11,920 bases of DNA. It comes from JAAYRQ01 sp035647815 (GTDB taxonomy: Bacteria > Bacillota > Syntrophomonadia > Syntrophomonadales > Syntrophomonadaceae). The stretch lies in NCBI GenBank assembly GCA_035647815.1, contig DASRMR010000044.1:1-11920 (forward strand), given 5' to 3'. Both the position numbers and the translations under genes were made by a program. Below, piece after piece: positions 5,479 to 11,854 of this stretch. The notes under the pieces were generated by a model. It ran no database searches. It was not told the DNA's origin and saw only the letters and a program-made list of their open reading frames with translations. Every line of letters begins with the position of its first letter. Position 1 is the first letter of the stretch.

Positions 5479-6477
5479 TTAGTGCATTAATTCTTCATTA
5501 TCAATTACAATTTGTGCTTCAAAAACATAAGCATTATTCAATAATAGGACTTCTGTAAAGAAGTTTAGAGGTACATAAGTTGTATTATCGACTAGAGTTG
5601 GAGCAGTGTCTAATTCTACTGAACTTTCATTCAGGTAAACTTTATCTCCAATAGTTAAATGAGCTTTATTATCTAAGGAAACTTTAGCTATATTATTAAC
5701 TAGATCTTGAGACCAGATTACTTCATATCCTAAAGCTTCAGCTACAGCACGTAATGGAATCATTACGGTATCATCTTTTTCATATGCATTAGGTGCATCT
5801 TTAATTATCTTAAGTCCAGCTACAATATCCATTTGGTCAACATCTACATAAGAATCTGCCGGTACTTTTTCAGGGTGTAGTATGACTATCTTAATGGGCT
5901 TAGTTTGAGCTGGAATGCTTTTAGTGGAAATATCGTATGTTACCACTAGTTCTAGGTCTGCAATTTGGCCAGCAAAGGGGGTGCCATCACGTAGGACCAC
6001 TTCAGTCTCATCAGTAAGATTTAGTTGCAAGCTATTATCTGAACTGACTAAGTCTACATCAAAAGTGTCTACTTTAATAATTACCTCATCATTTATTACT
6101 GCTATGACTTCTGGATTATATTGTGGTGGATAAATCATTAACATAGGTTTATTAGCATCATAGAAGACGATAATTTGTGTTCCTACTGTAATCTCAGCAT
6201 TATCTACAATATAAGTGTCTTCTGATATTATAATATTGCTCGGTCCATTTTCCGTTTCTACTGCAAAAGATTTAACCCCTTCTGTAGTTCCGAAAGGTGT
6301 AATTTCCTGGACTACTCCTGTAAATGATTCAAAACTGCTAGTAGGTAAGTTTTCTTCAACTATTTCTACCTCATTAGCAATAGGCTTTACTTCTGTGTCA
6401 GCTATGGCTGGAGTTAGAGCTGATAGTGATAAAAAAGCTACAGTTACAAATCCTGCAATTATTTTACGGTAATTCAT
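5479..6477 (-). CDS. Secreted protein with copper-amine-oxidase-N (stalk-like) domain
   Basis: This 332-residue exported protein begins with a signal peptide: basic N-terminus, hydrophobic core at about 6-22, and a likely signal peptidase I site after A24-I-A26. Two related beta-rich segments follow (about 51-127 and 131-200). Each ends in a pattern like SEDTyiv..a.itvGtqiIVfYDa...PPQ..P.., which suggests an internal duplication. The C-terminal part (about 237-312) has MIPLRAVAEALGYEVIW.. and TLVDNTTYVPLNFFTEVL. These are the paired halves of the copper amine oxidase N-terminal domain, a stalk-like module common in surface proteins of Clostridia and not itself catalytic. Function is unknown; a wall- or matrix-associated role is a guess. 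GAAGGAG lies about 10 nt before the ATG. The gene follows the glutamate dehydrogenase gene by 77 bp without an evident terminator, so read-through is possible. Confidence 0.85.
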   Translation of the reverse strand: MNYRKIIAGFVTVAFLSLSALTPAIADTEVKPIANEVEIVEENLPTSSFESFTGVVQEITPFGTTEGVKSFAVETENGPSNIIISEDTYIVDNAEITVGTQIIVFYDANKPMLMIYPPQYNPEVIAVINDEVIIKVDTFDVDLVSSDNSLQLNLTDETEVVLRDGTPFAGQIADLELVVTYDISTKSIPAQTKPIKIVILHPEKVPADSYVDVDQMDIVAGLKIIKDAPNAYEKDDTVMIPLRAVAEALGYEVIWSQDLVNNIAKVSLDNKAHLTIGDKVYLNESSVELDTAPTLVDNTTYVPLNFFTEVLLLNNAYVFEAQIVIDNEELMH

Positions 6478-6554
6478 AGTATCAATTCTCCTTCTTATTT
6501 TTCTATAATTTGTTTTCTACCTAGCTATACGCAGCCATGTTAGAAAACTTTCAC

Positions 6555-7841
6555 CTACACCCAACCTCTGAGTTTTACCGCTTCGGCTACTCTATTTATG
6601 GAAATGACATATGCTGCATCTCTCATATATAATCTTTTTTCTTGAGCGAGATTGTGAACTGCATGAAAAGCGGAAGTCATTTTGGTGTCGAGCTTTTCTA
6701 ATACTTCATCTTTTTCCCAATAGTAATTAGCATTAGATTGGACTTGCTCAAAATAGCTGCAAGTAACTCCACCAGCATTAGCTAGAAAGTCCGGGATTAG
6801 ATAGATTTTCCGCTCTTTAATAATTTCATCTGCATCTGGTGTAGTCGGACCATTAGCACCTTCGGCTAATATTTTTACTTGTGGACTTATAGTATGAACA
6901 TTGTTTATAGTTATTTGATTTTCCAGTGCACAAGGCATTAAAATATCTACATCTTCTTTAAGCCATGCATCACCATCTAAGATCTCGCAACCTAATTCCC
7001 GAGCTTTATCGGGGTTAAGGGTGCCGTAGGAATCAGTATGTTTTATGAGGGCTTCTACATCTAACCCATCTGAGTTACGAAAAGTAAAAGCTCTTTTGTC
7101 CGCATGATCCCAGCAAGACATAGCTATAATTGTTCCACCTAACTTTTGGTAGAGTCTAGCTGCATATTGTGCTACATTACCAAATCCCTGAAAACTTGCC
7201 CTAGTTTCTTCAGGATTAATTCCTAAAGCTTTTAGGGCTTCTCTTAAAGTGTAAATTATCCCAAAACCAGTAGCTTCAGTTCTGCCTAAAGAGCCTCCCA
7301 TACCTACAGGTTTGCCAGTTATAAAACCAGGAAATCTAGCCCCATGTATAGTTTCAAATTCATCGAGCATCCACAACATATGTTGTTTATTACTCATGAC
7401 ATCTGGGGCTGGTACATCTATATTAGGTCCTAATTCTTTACTAATAGTTCGCACCCAGCCACGACATAGTCTTTCTTGTTCGGTTAAACTTAGTTCGCGC
7501 GGATTACATACTATACCGCCTTTTGCACCACCTAGTGGTATGTCTACAACAGCACATTTCCAAGTCATCCACATAGATAATGCTCTTACAGTATCAGCAG
7601 TTTCCTGGGGATGAAAACGTATTCCACCTTTACCTGGGCCTCTAGCATCATTATGTTGCATGCGGTAACCTTTAAAAACTTCGGTTTTTCCATTATCCAT
7701 CTTTACTGGTATTAAAAAATGGTATTCACGCATAGGTTGGCGTAGTAATTCCCTGCTCGCCTCATCTAATCCGATTTGTTCAGCAACATTATCAAATTGA
7801 GCTTGGGCATTAACATAAGGGTTATAAGCTCCTTTAGACAT
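6555..7841 (-). CDS. gdhA: Glutamate dehydrogenase (Glu/Leu/Phe/Val dehydrogenase family)
   Basis: This 428-residue cytoplasmic enzyme is predicted to interconvert glutamate and 2-oxoglutarate plus ammonium, using NAD(P). The N-terminal domain shows GPGKGGIRFHP (68-78, K71), K95, PLGGAKGGI (102-110, catalytic-type K107) and PAPDVMSN (144-151, D147). The Rossmann part begins with TGFGIIY and carries SFQGFGNVAQYAA (216-228), whose third glycine position is alanine. EGANGPTTPDA and FLANAGGVTCSYFEQVQ complete the family pattern. Length suits the hexameric GDH class of about 420-430 residues. GAGGAGG precedes the ATG by about 10 nt. It is transcribed divergently from an amino-acid ABC transporter, which supports a role in amino-acid catabolism. 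Cofactor preference cannot be read safely, and another branched-chain amino-acid specificity is less likely. Confidence 0.94.
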   Translation of the reverse strand: MSKGAYNPYVNAQAQFDNVAEQIGLDEASRELLRQPMREYHFLIPVKMDNGKTEVFKGYRMQHNDARGPGKGGIRFHPQETADTVRALSMWMTWKCAVVDIPLGGAKGGIVCNPRELSLTEQERLCRGWVRTISKELGPNIDVPAPDVMSNKQHMLWMLDEFETIHGARFPGFITGKPVGMGGSLGRTEATGFGIIYTLREALKALGINPEETRASFQGFGNVAQYAARLYQKLGGTIIAMSCWDHADKRAFTFRNSDGLDVEALIKHTDSYGTLNPDKARELGCEILDGDAWLKEDVDILMPCALENQITINNVHTISPQVKILAEGANGPTTPDADEIIKERKIYLIPDFLANAGGVTCSYFEQVQSNANYYWEKDEVLEKLDTKMTSAFHAVHNLAQEKRLYMRDAAYVISINRVAEAVKLRGWV

Positions 7842-7908
7842 GGTTTATGTTCCTCCTCATATTTCTAATCTATATCTTTCGCATCTACATAGTATGCTAA
7901 TACACAAA

Positions 7909-7921
7909 TGTTTTGCAAACA
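7909..7921. promoter_or_regulatory. Palindrome TGTTT-TGC-AAACA in the divergent GDH/transporter promoter region
   Basis: Perfect 5-bp arms surround a 3-bp centre in the 178-bp region between the gdh gene and the transporter. On the minus strand a TTGCAA inside it could be the -35 of gdh, with TACTAT 18 bp further on. It may be a regulator site; the regulator is unknown. Confidence 0.35.
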
Positions 7922-7929
7922 ATCAAAAG

Positions 7930-7942
7930 TTTAGGTCCTAAA
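7930..7942. promoter_or_regulatory. Palindrome TTTAGG-T-CCTAAA in the divergent GDH/transporter promoter region
   Basis: Perfect 6-bp arms surround one central base, 8 bp from the previous palindrome. A weaker relative (ATAAGGTCGTAAA, 7984-7996) lies just after the putative -10 of the transporter. This layout would suit one regulator acting on both transcripts; that is inference. Confidence 0.4.
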
Positions 7943-7956
7943 ATACGCCTTATCTA

Positions 7957-7985
7957 TTTACTAATTTACTATAGTGAAGTAAAAT
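7957..7985 (+). promoter_or_regulatory. Candidate housekeeping promoter of the amino-acid transporter genes
   Basis: TTTACT (7957-7962) and TAAAAT (7980-7985) are separated by 17 bp, a fair match to the vegetative -35/-10 pattern. A transcript would start about 28 bp before the TTG start codon. Confidence 0.35.
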
Positions 7986-8019
7986 AAGGTCGTAAATTAA
8001 ATATGAGGAGGCAAATAAT

Positions 8020-8853
8020 TTGAAGAAGAAGATTGCTATTATGTTAGTTTTATGTTTATCTTTGGGAGTATTTATGATGGGGTGTGGGAACTCAGAACCA
8101 GAACCTAATGATGTAAAAGAACCAGTTGTAGAAGATACTTCTTGGTTAGATATTAAGGAAAAAGGTTACTTTGTTATGGGTCTAGATGATGCATTTCCAC
8201 CTATGGGCTATAGAGAGCAAGGTACTGACGACATAATTGGTTTTGACATCGATTTGGCGAATGCAGTTGCTAAGGAAATGGGTGTAGAAGTTAAGTTCCA
8301 ACCAGTAATTTGGGACACCATAATAGAAGAACTAAATGGTAAAAATATCGATCTTATCTGGAATGGTTTGACTATTACTGACGTAAGAAAAAAAGCTATG
8401 GCCTTTACTGACCCATATATTGAGGACAAGCAATTAATAGTAATTCAACCATCATCAGACATTGCAGATAAAACAGATTTAGCAGGCAAAATTATAGGTA
8501 TTCAAGCTGGAAGTAGTGCTATAGAAGCAGTAGAAAGAGATGCTAAGACTTATGAATCTATTGGTGAACTTGTAGAATTCGGTAGTAATGATGAGGCTTT
8601 ATTAGACTTAACCACAGGTAGAGTTGATGCTGTAGTAGTTGATGAAGTTGTCGGTAGATATTATAAAGGTAAAAAACCTGATGACTACAAAATTATTGCT
8701 GACCACTTTGGTACAGAAGAGTTCGGAGTAGGTTTAAGATTAGAAGATAAAGCTTTCTTAGCAGAATTACAAAAAGCGTTAAAGGCAGTTAAGGCTGATG
8801 GCACTGCTAGTGAAATTTCAATAAAATGGTTTGGAGTAGACATTACTAAATAG
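8020..8853 (+). CDS. Polar amino-acid ABC transporter, substrate-binding lipoprotein (TTG start)
   Basis: This 277-residue extracellular binding protein would be lipid-anchored. The signal sequence is MKKKIAIMLVLCLSLGVFMM, with the lipobox ending at C22 in MMGC. The mature part has the family-3 solute-binding fold: LDIKEKGYFVMGLDDAFPPMGY (43-64), IGFDIDLANAVAKEMG (73-88), NGLTITDVRKKAMAFTDPY (115-133, carboxylate-binding R123), IQAGSSAIEAV (161-171) and VDAVVVDEVVG with D208, which usually contacts the ligand amino group. A polar amino acid such as glutamine, glutamate, arginine or cystine is expected, and the exact ligand cannot be told. The start is TTG at 8020, set by GAGGAGG (8005-8011) 8 nt upstream; no in-frame ATG fits the signal peptide. 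It is the first gene of a transporter cluster divergent from gdh, and a perfect palindrome separates it from the permease gene. Confidence 0.93.
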   Translation: MKKKIAIMLVLCLSLGVFMMGCGNSEPEPNDVKEPVVEDTSWLDIKEKGYFVMGLDDAFPPMGYREQGTDDIIGFDIDLANAVAKEMGVEVKFQPVIWDTIIEELNGKNIDLIWNGLTITDVRKKAMAFTDPYIEDKQLIVIQPSSDIADKTDLAGKIIGIQAGSSAIEAVERDAKTYESIGELVEFGSNDEALLDLTTGRVDAVVVDEVVGRYYKGKKPDDYKIIADHFGTEEFGVGLRLEDKAFLAELQKALKAVKADGTASEISIKWFGVDITK

Positions 8854-8884
8854 CTTTAAATTTGAAAATCGATTAAAATGATAA

Positions 8885-8910
8885 AGGCTAACAGGTTAAC
8901 CTGTTAGCCT
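8885..8910 (+). terminator. 26-bp perfect palindrome between binding-protein and permease genes (attenuator or mRNA-stabilising hairpin)
   Basis: The arms AGGCTAACAGGTT and AACCTGTTAGCCT are perfect reverse complements with no spacer. They begin 31 bp after the binding-protein stop and end 33 bp before the permease ATG. The following ATCTTTG is a poor T run, so a partial terminator or a 3'-protecting stem fits better than a full stop. It would give more binding protein than membrane components. Confidence 0.7.
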
Positions 8911-8943
8911 ATCTTTGTAGTAATAGTAAAAAAGGGGATAATT

Positions 8944-9585
8944 ATGGAATATGTCTTAATTTTAATGCCTTCAATGTTGAAAGGGACTTCTGTTACTCTC
9001 CAATTATTCTTTTTAACTTTGATAATAACTCTGCCTTTAGGAGTTATACTAGCACTGGCTAGATTAACGAAATTCAAACCGCTGAACTTGTTCATGCAAC
9101 TTTATGTTTGGGTTTTTAGAGGTACCCCCTTACTTCTCCAACTATTTTTCGTTTACTTTGGTCTAGGTATTTTAGGTCTTAAAATAGATAGGTTTTCAGC
9201 TGCAGTATTAGCTTTTGTTTTAAATTATGCTGCCTACTATGCGGAAATCTTTCGAGCCGGAATTCAATCTATTGACAGGGGACAATATGAAGCGGCAGAT
9301 GTTTTAGGATTAACTCGGGTACAGACTATGACTAAAATAGTCTTACCGCAAGTGTTTAGACGAGTTTTACCCCCAGTCAGTAATGAAGTTATTAATTTAA
9401 TTAAAGACACAGCATTAGTTTATGCCATAGGAATGAGTGAATTATTAAGAGTAGCTAAAACGGCTGCGGTAAGAGATTTCAGTTTTATACCTTTTCTTGT
9501 AGCTGCTGTCTTTTATTTAGCTATGACTGGCGTGGTTCAGCAATTTTTCAAATGGTTAGAAGCTAAAACTAATTTTTATCGTTAA
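8944..9585 (+). CDS. Polar amino-acid ABC transporter, permease
   Basis: This 213-residue inner-membrane protein belongs to the HisM/GlnP family and has four to five hydrophobic segments. Family marks are the N-terminal MLKGTSVTLQLFFLTLIIT helix, FRGTPLLLQLFFVYFG (58-73), and the cytoplasmic EAA loop with YEAADVLGLTRVQTMTKIVLPQ (115-136; E116, G122, P135), which docks the ATPase. INLIKDTALVYAIG follows as usual. A run of A and G residues (AAGGGG, 8932-8937) lies about 6 nt before the ATG. The stop is 12 bp before the ATPase start, and the two are surely co-transcribed. Only one permease is present, so the channel is probably a homodimer. Confidence 0.95.
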   Translation: MEYVLILMPSMLKGTSVTLQLFFLTLIITLPLGVILALARLTKFKPLNLFMQLYVWVFRGTPLLLQLFFVYFGLGILGLKIDRFSAAVLAFVLNYAAYYAEIFRAGIQSIDRGQYEAADVLGLTRVQTMTKIVLPQVFRRVLPPVSNEVINLIKDTALVYAIGMSELLRVAKTAAVRDFSFIPFLVAAVFYLAMTGVVQQFFKWLEAKTNFYR

Positions 9586-9597
9586 GGAGGGAAGGAC

Positions 9598-10365
9598 ATG
9601 TATATATTACAAGCCAATGATATTCATAAAAGTTTTCACCGACTCCACGTATTAAAAGGTGTTTCCCTCCAAGTAAAAACGGGTGAGGTAATAGCTATAA
9701 TAGGACCTTCAGGCTCGGGTAAAAGCACGTTTCTAAGATGTTTTAATCGGCTGGAAACCATAGATAGTGGCTTAATAGAGATTCAAGGTGAGCTAATGGT
9801 GGAAAATGGACCTGACGGTAAAGCGAAATATAAGGCTGAAGCAGATATAAGAAGATTAAGAAGAAAGATGGGCATGGTATTTCAGAATTTCAATTTGTTT
9901 CCCCATAAGAATGTAATGCAGAATGTTATGTTAGCTCCTATGTTAGTGGAAGATAATGGTGTTAAAGAGGCTGAAGAAAAAGCAAGAGTATTGCTTGATA
10001 AAGTAGGGCTAGCCGATAAAAGGGAAAATTTCCCTTTTGAATTATCAGGTGGCCAACAGCAAAGGGTAGCTATCGCTAGGGCTTTAGCTATGGATCCCGA
10101 TATAATGTGTTTTGATGAGCCGACTTCGGCACTTGATCCTGAGCTAACTGGGGAAGTATTACGCGTAATTAAAGATTTAGCTATTGAGCGTAGAACTATG
10201 ATTGTAGTGACACATGAAATAGGTTTTGCTCGTGAAGTTGCTGATCGGGTTTTATTTATGGATGAGGGATTAATAGTAGAAGAAGGTAAAGCTGAAGAAG
10301 TATTAATTAATCCGAGACATGAAAGAACAGAAGCATTTTTGTCTACTGTTTTAATGGCCAGATAG
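9598..10365 (+). CDS. Polar amino-acid ABC transporter, ATP-binding protein (GlnQ-like)
   Basis: This 255-residue cytoplasmic ATPase powers the permease encoded just upstream. It has Walker A GPSGSGKST (36-44, K42), the Q-loop VFQNFNLFPHKNVMQNV (94-110, Q96), the signature LSGGQQQR (149-156), Walker B IMCFDEP (169-175, D173 and E174), the D-loop SALDPE, and the switch histidine in VTHE (H206). The segment at 64-90 (GELMVENGPDGKAKYKAEADIRRLRRK) is slightly longer than in GlnQ of enteric bacteria, as in some Clostridia. AGGAGG sits before the ATG, right after the permease stop. Together with 8020-8853 and 8944-9585 it makes a complete importer. No clear terminator follows, so the coat-protein gene 55 bp downstream could receive read-through. 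Confidence 0.97.
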   Translation: MYILQANDIHKSFHRLHVLKGVSLQVKTGEVIAIIGPSGSGKSTFLRCFNRLETIDSGLIEIQGELMVENGPDGKAKYKAEADIRRLRRKMGMVFQNFNLFPHKNVMQNVMLAPMLVEDNGVKEAEEKARVLLDKVGLADKRENFPFELSGGQQQRVAIARALAMDPDIMCFDEPTSALDPELTGEVLRVIKDLAIERRTMIVVTHEIGFAREVADRVLFMDEGLIVEEGKAEEVLINPRHERTEAFLSTVLMAR

Positions 10366-10388
10366 TTTAGGTATATTTTTTCTGTAAT

Positions 10389-10416
10389 TATACACACTAG
10401 TTATAGGAGGTGTATA
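10389..10416 (+). promoter_or_regulatory. Small inverted repeat enclosing the coat-protein ribosome binding site
   Basis: TATACAC (10389-10395) can pair with GTGTATA (10410-10416). The AGGAGG ribosome binding site (10405-10410) lies in the 14-nt loop with its last G in the stem. The ATG follows at 10421. A stem of seven, mostly A-T, pairs is weak, so an effect on translation is only a possibility; it could instead be an operator. Confidence 0.35.
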
Positions 10417-10420
10417 TTTA

Positions 10421-10897
10421 ATGGCAATACAATTAACTCAAAAGGAGAAAATGCTTTTACAAGACCAACAGAAACACGAAGAAATTTGTATAGAAAAGTA
10501 TACAAATTATGCTAATCAAGCTCAAGATCCAGAACTAAAACAACTTTTTCAATCATATGCAAAACAAGAAGAGTCTCACTTAAATTCTATTAATCAGATG
10601 TTAAGTGGGCAGGTTCCAGATATGAGTCAAGGACAAAGTCAACAACAGCCTAGCCAAATGCAACAACCTCAAAGTTCGGCGATGCAGGGAGCTATGGCTA
10701 GTCAGTCAGATGCAGCACTTTGTAATGATATGCTAATAACTGAAAAATATATATCTGGTGCTTATGATACTGCAATTTTTGAATTTGTGGATCCTAATAT
10801 GAGGGAAGCTTTAAATCACATACAAAAAGAAGAACAACAACATGGTGAAGGAATCTTTAATTATATGAGCAGCAAAGGTATGTATAATCCTCAGTAA
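10421..10897 (+). CDS. CotF-like spore coat protein, ferritin-like fold
   Basis: This 158-residue protein resembles the Coat_F family, four-helix ferritin-like proteins found in endospore coats. Helix 1 (about 7-33, IEKYTNYA with E25) and helix 2 (about 37-62, QEESH with E50 and H53) are joined by a linker (about 63-95) rich in Gln, Ser, Met and Pro. Helix 3 (about 97-121, TEKYISGA with E108) and helix 4 (about 126-150, EEQQH with E138 and H141) complete it. The two halves repeat the pattern EKY then E-x-x-H, which is how rubrerythrin-type di-iron sites are laid out. Metal binding is inference, since many coat proteins of this family are assumed to be structural. No signal peptide is seen, as expected for a coat protein made in the mother cell. 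AGGAGG lies 10 nt before the ATG, and a terminator follows. Confidence 0.88.
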   Translation: MAIQLTQKEKMLLQDQQKHEEICIEKYTNYANQAQDPELKQLFQSYAKQEESHLNSINQMLSGQVPDMSQGQSQQQPSQMQQPQSSAMQGAMASQSDAALCNDMLITEKYISGAYDTAIFEFVDPNMREALNHIQKEEQQHGEGIFNYMSSKGMYNPQ

Positions 10898-10898
10898 A

Positions 10899-10925
10899 TA
10901 AACATATGTTTAGAACATATGTTTA
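10899..10925. repeat. 12-bp inverted repeat with 3-nt spacer just after the coat-protein gene
   Basis: TAAACATATGTT, then TAG, then AACATATGTTTA is a perfect 27-bp dyad starting 2 bp after the stop codon. Each half is also nearly self-palindromic, and the right half (GAACATATGTTT) fits the LexA core. Its position at the 3' end of a gene favours a stem protecting the mRNA end over an operator. Confidence 0.6.
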
Positions 10926-10937
10926 TTAAAAAAGGGG

Positions 10938-10977
10938 AAAAGCGGTTAAATCGTAATGAGTTAACCGCTTTTTATTT
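10938..10977. terminator. Bidirectional terminator between the coat-protein gene and the YvrJ gene
   Basis: Arms AAAAGCGGTTAA (10938-10949) and TTAACCGCTTTT (10961-10972) enclose an 11-nt loop. T-rich tracts follow on both strands: TTTTTATTT on the plus strand and TTTTCCCCTTTTTT on the minus. The minus-strand stop codon of YvrJ lies at its edge (10976-10978). Confidence 0.88.
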
Positions 10978-11119
10978 AACTGTTTGATATAATAGCTTCC
11001 CGTAAATCGATAATAGCTTTACTAAGTTCGTTTAGTTTTCCTTCTACTCTGATTAGTAAATAAGCTGTGACTGCGATGGGGAAGCTAGTGTTGGCAATGA
11101 TACTAATCAGTTCTTCCAT
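10976..11119 (-). CDS. yvrJ: YvrJ family small membrane-associated protein
   Basis: This 47-residue protein runs from an ATG at 11119 to a TAA at 10978-10976. It begins MEELISIIANTSFPIAVTAY and continues LLIRVEGKLNELSKAI and IDLREAIISNS. This is the YvrJ family pattern: a short N-terminal hydrophobic segment with FPIA..AYLL.R, followed by a charged amphipathic helix. AAGGAG lies 7 nt before the ATG. Its function is not established; the layout of a membrane helix followed by a soluble helix resembles many small holin-like or anchoring peptides, but that is only resemblance. It is the last of three small minus-strand genes and ends in a terminator shared with the coat-protein gene. Confidence 0.85.
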   Translation of the reverse strand: MEELISIIANTSFPIAVTAYLLIRVEGKLNELSKAIIDLREAIISNS

Positions 11120-11142
11120 ATAATCACTCCTTAAATAGTAAA

Positions 11143-11160
11143 GGCGGGTTTGCACCCGCC
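11143..11160. terminator. G+C-rich hairpin between the DUF2922 and YvrJ genes
   Basis: GGCGGGT and ACCCGCC form a perfect 7-bp stem with a 4-nt loop. On the minus strand, the direction of the genes, it is followed by TTTACTATTT, a weak T tract, so a partial terminator or processing stem is likely. On the plus strand a better T run (AATTTTTTA) follows. Confidence 0.6.
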
Positions 11161-11171
11161 CAATTTTTTAC

Positions 11172-11399
11172 TTAAACTAGATCAAATTCTGTGGTTTCTT
11201 TAACTATCATACGAGCAGCTTTTTTGCTAGTAAGCTCTCCACCACTTCCCGAAAATATATTTGCTACGATAACATCATCCATAACGCCTCCTATTTCTAG
11301 GGGGGTAACATCATCTTTTACTTCATATACTCTAAAACGGTGGGTTTTATTCAATTCAGTTAAAAAGTCCATTTCTAATGTTTTAGCTACAGCCATCAT
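11172..11399 (-). CDS. DUF2922 family protein
   Basis: This 75-residue protein matches the DUF2922 family: LEMDFLTELNKTHRFRVYEVKDDVTPLEIGGVMDDVIVANIF, followed by a Gly-Glu stretch and ELTSKKAARMIVKETTEFDLV. The family is small, soluble and found mostly in Firmicutes, and nothing is established about its role. Two ATG codons stand side by side (11399 and 11396). GGAGG is 4 nt before the first and 7 nt before the second, so the second may be used; the difference is one residue. It follows the DUF1659 gene by 34 bp and precedes YvrJ, and this order recurs in other Firmicutes as far as I recall. Confidence 0.87.
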   Translation of the reverse strand: MMAVAKTLEMDFLTELNKTHRFRVYEVKDDVTPLEIGGVMDDVIVANIFSGSGGELTSKKAARMIVKETTEFDLV

Positions 11400-11433
11400 T
11401 TCACCTCCCTTGCGATAAATTAGCCTGGCACAT

Positions 11434-11658
11434 CTAGGCTGGTTCGATTGCGATTAGGTCTCTTCTTTGGATACCAAGATTATCCTGGCTGTGTAAGCTA
11501 ATAAGAGCTGCGGCTACGGTGTAGATTGTATTAGGGTCTGCATCAGTCTTTAAATCTTTGTAAGTACGAGCCTGAGTTAGTTGTTGACCAGATGCGCCTA
11601 TCCCTTTATCCATAACCAGGATTAAATCACTAGCTACTGGAATAGTATTAACTGCCAT
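11434..11658 (-). CDS. DUF1659 family protein
   Basis: This 74-residue protein matches DUF1659: MAVNTIPVASDLILVMDKG, a central Q-x-x-x-R-T-Y-K-D-L-K segment (about 30-37), then IYTVAAALISLHSQDNLGIQRRDLIAIEPA. The family is small and soluble, of unknown function, and typically sits next to DUF2922. AGGGGGA lies about 7 nt before the ATG. It is the first gene of the minus-strand trio, so the trio's promoter must lie between 11659 and the right edge or beyond. I cannot point to a convincing one, although TACAAT (minus strand, 11716-11711) could be a -10. Confidence 0.87.
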   Translation of the reverse strand: MAVNTIPVASDLILVMDKGIGASGQQLTQARTYKDLKTDADPNTIYTVAAALISLHSQDNLGIQRRDLIAIEPA

Positions 11659-11854
11659 TTCATTTCCCCCTTTCTGCTTAAGATTGAGGTAAGTTTTAAC
11701 CTCTAAAGCTATTGTATAAGGGGTTATAGATTATTAGAAAAGCTGAGTTTTACGGTTGGGAAGGCCTATTAGGCATAGAAAAGAAATGTGCTGATTAGTT
11801 AGTTTTGGTATACGCAAAAGGTAAGCAAATATGAAGTGTAATCTTAGTAATTAT

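Noticed and set aside
5915..6472. Plus-strand open frames over the stalk-domain gene
   Set aside because: They are Ser/Thr-rich shadows of a gene with a signal peptide and recognisable domain on the other strand.
8904..9095. Minus-strand frame overlapping the permease start
   Set aside because: It overlaps a well-supported permease start and has no recognisable features.
9882..10397. Minus-strand open frame of 171 codons over the ATPase gene
   Set aside because: It is antisense to a clear GlnQ-like gene and has no family features; Ser/Thr/Ile-rich composition is typical of a shadow frame.
10913..10924. Second SOS box (GAACATATGTTT)
   Set aside because: It fits the core but sits after a stop codon and before a terminator, not in a promoter; the longer dyad explains it better.
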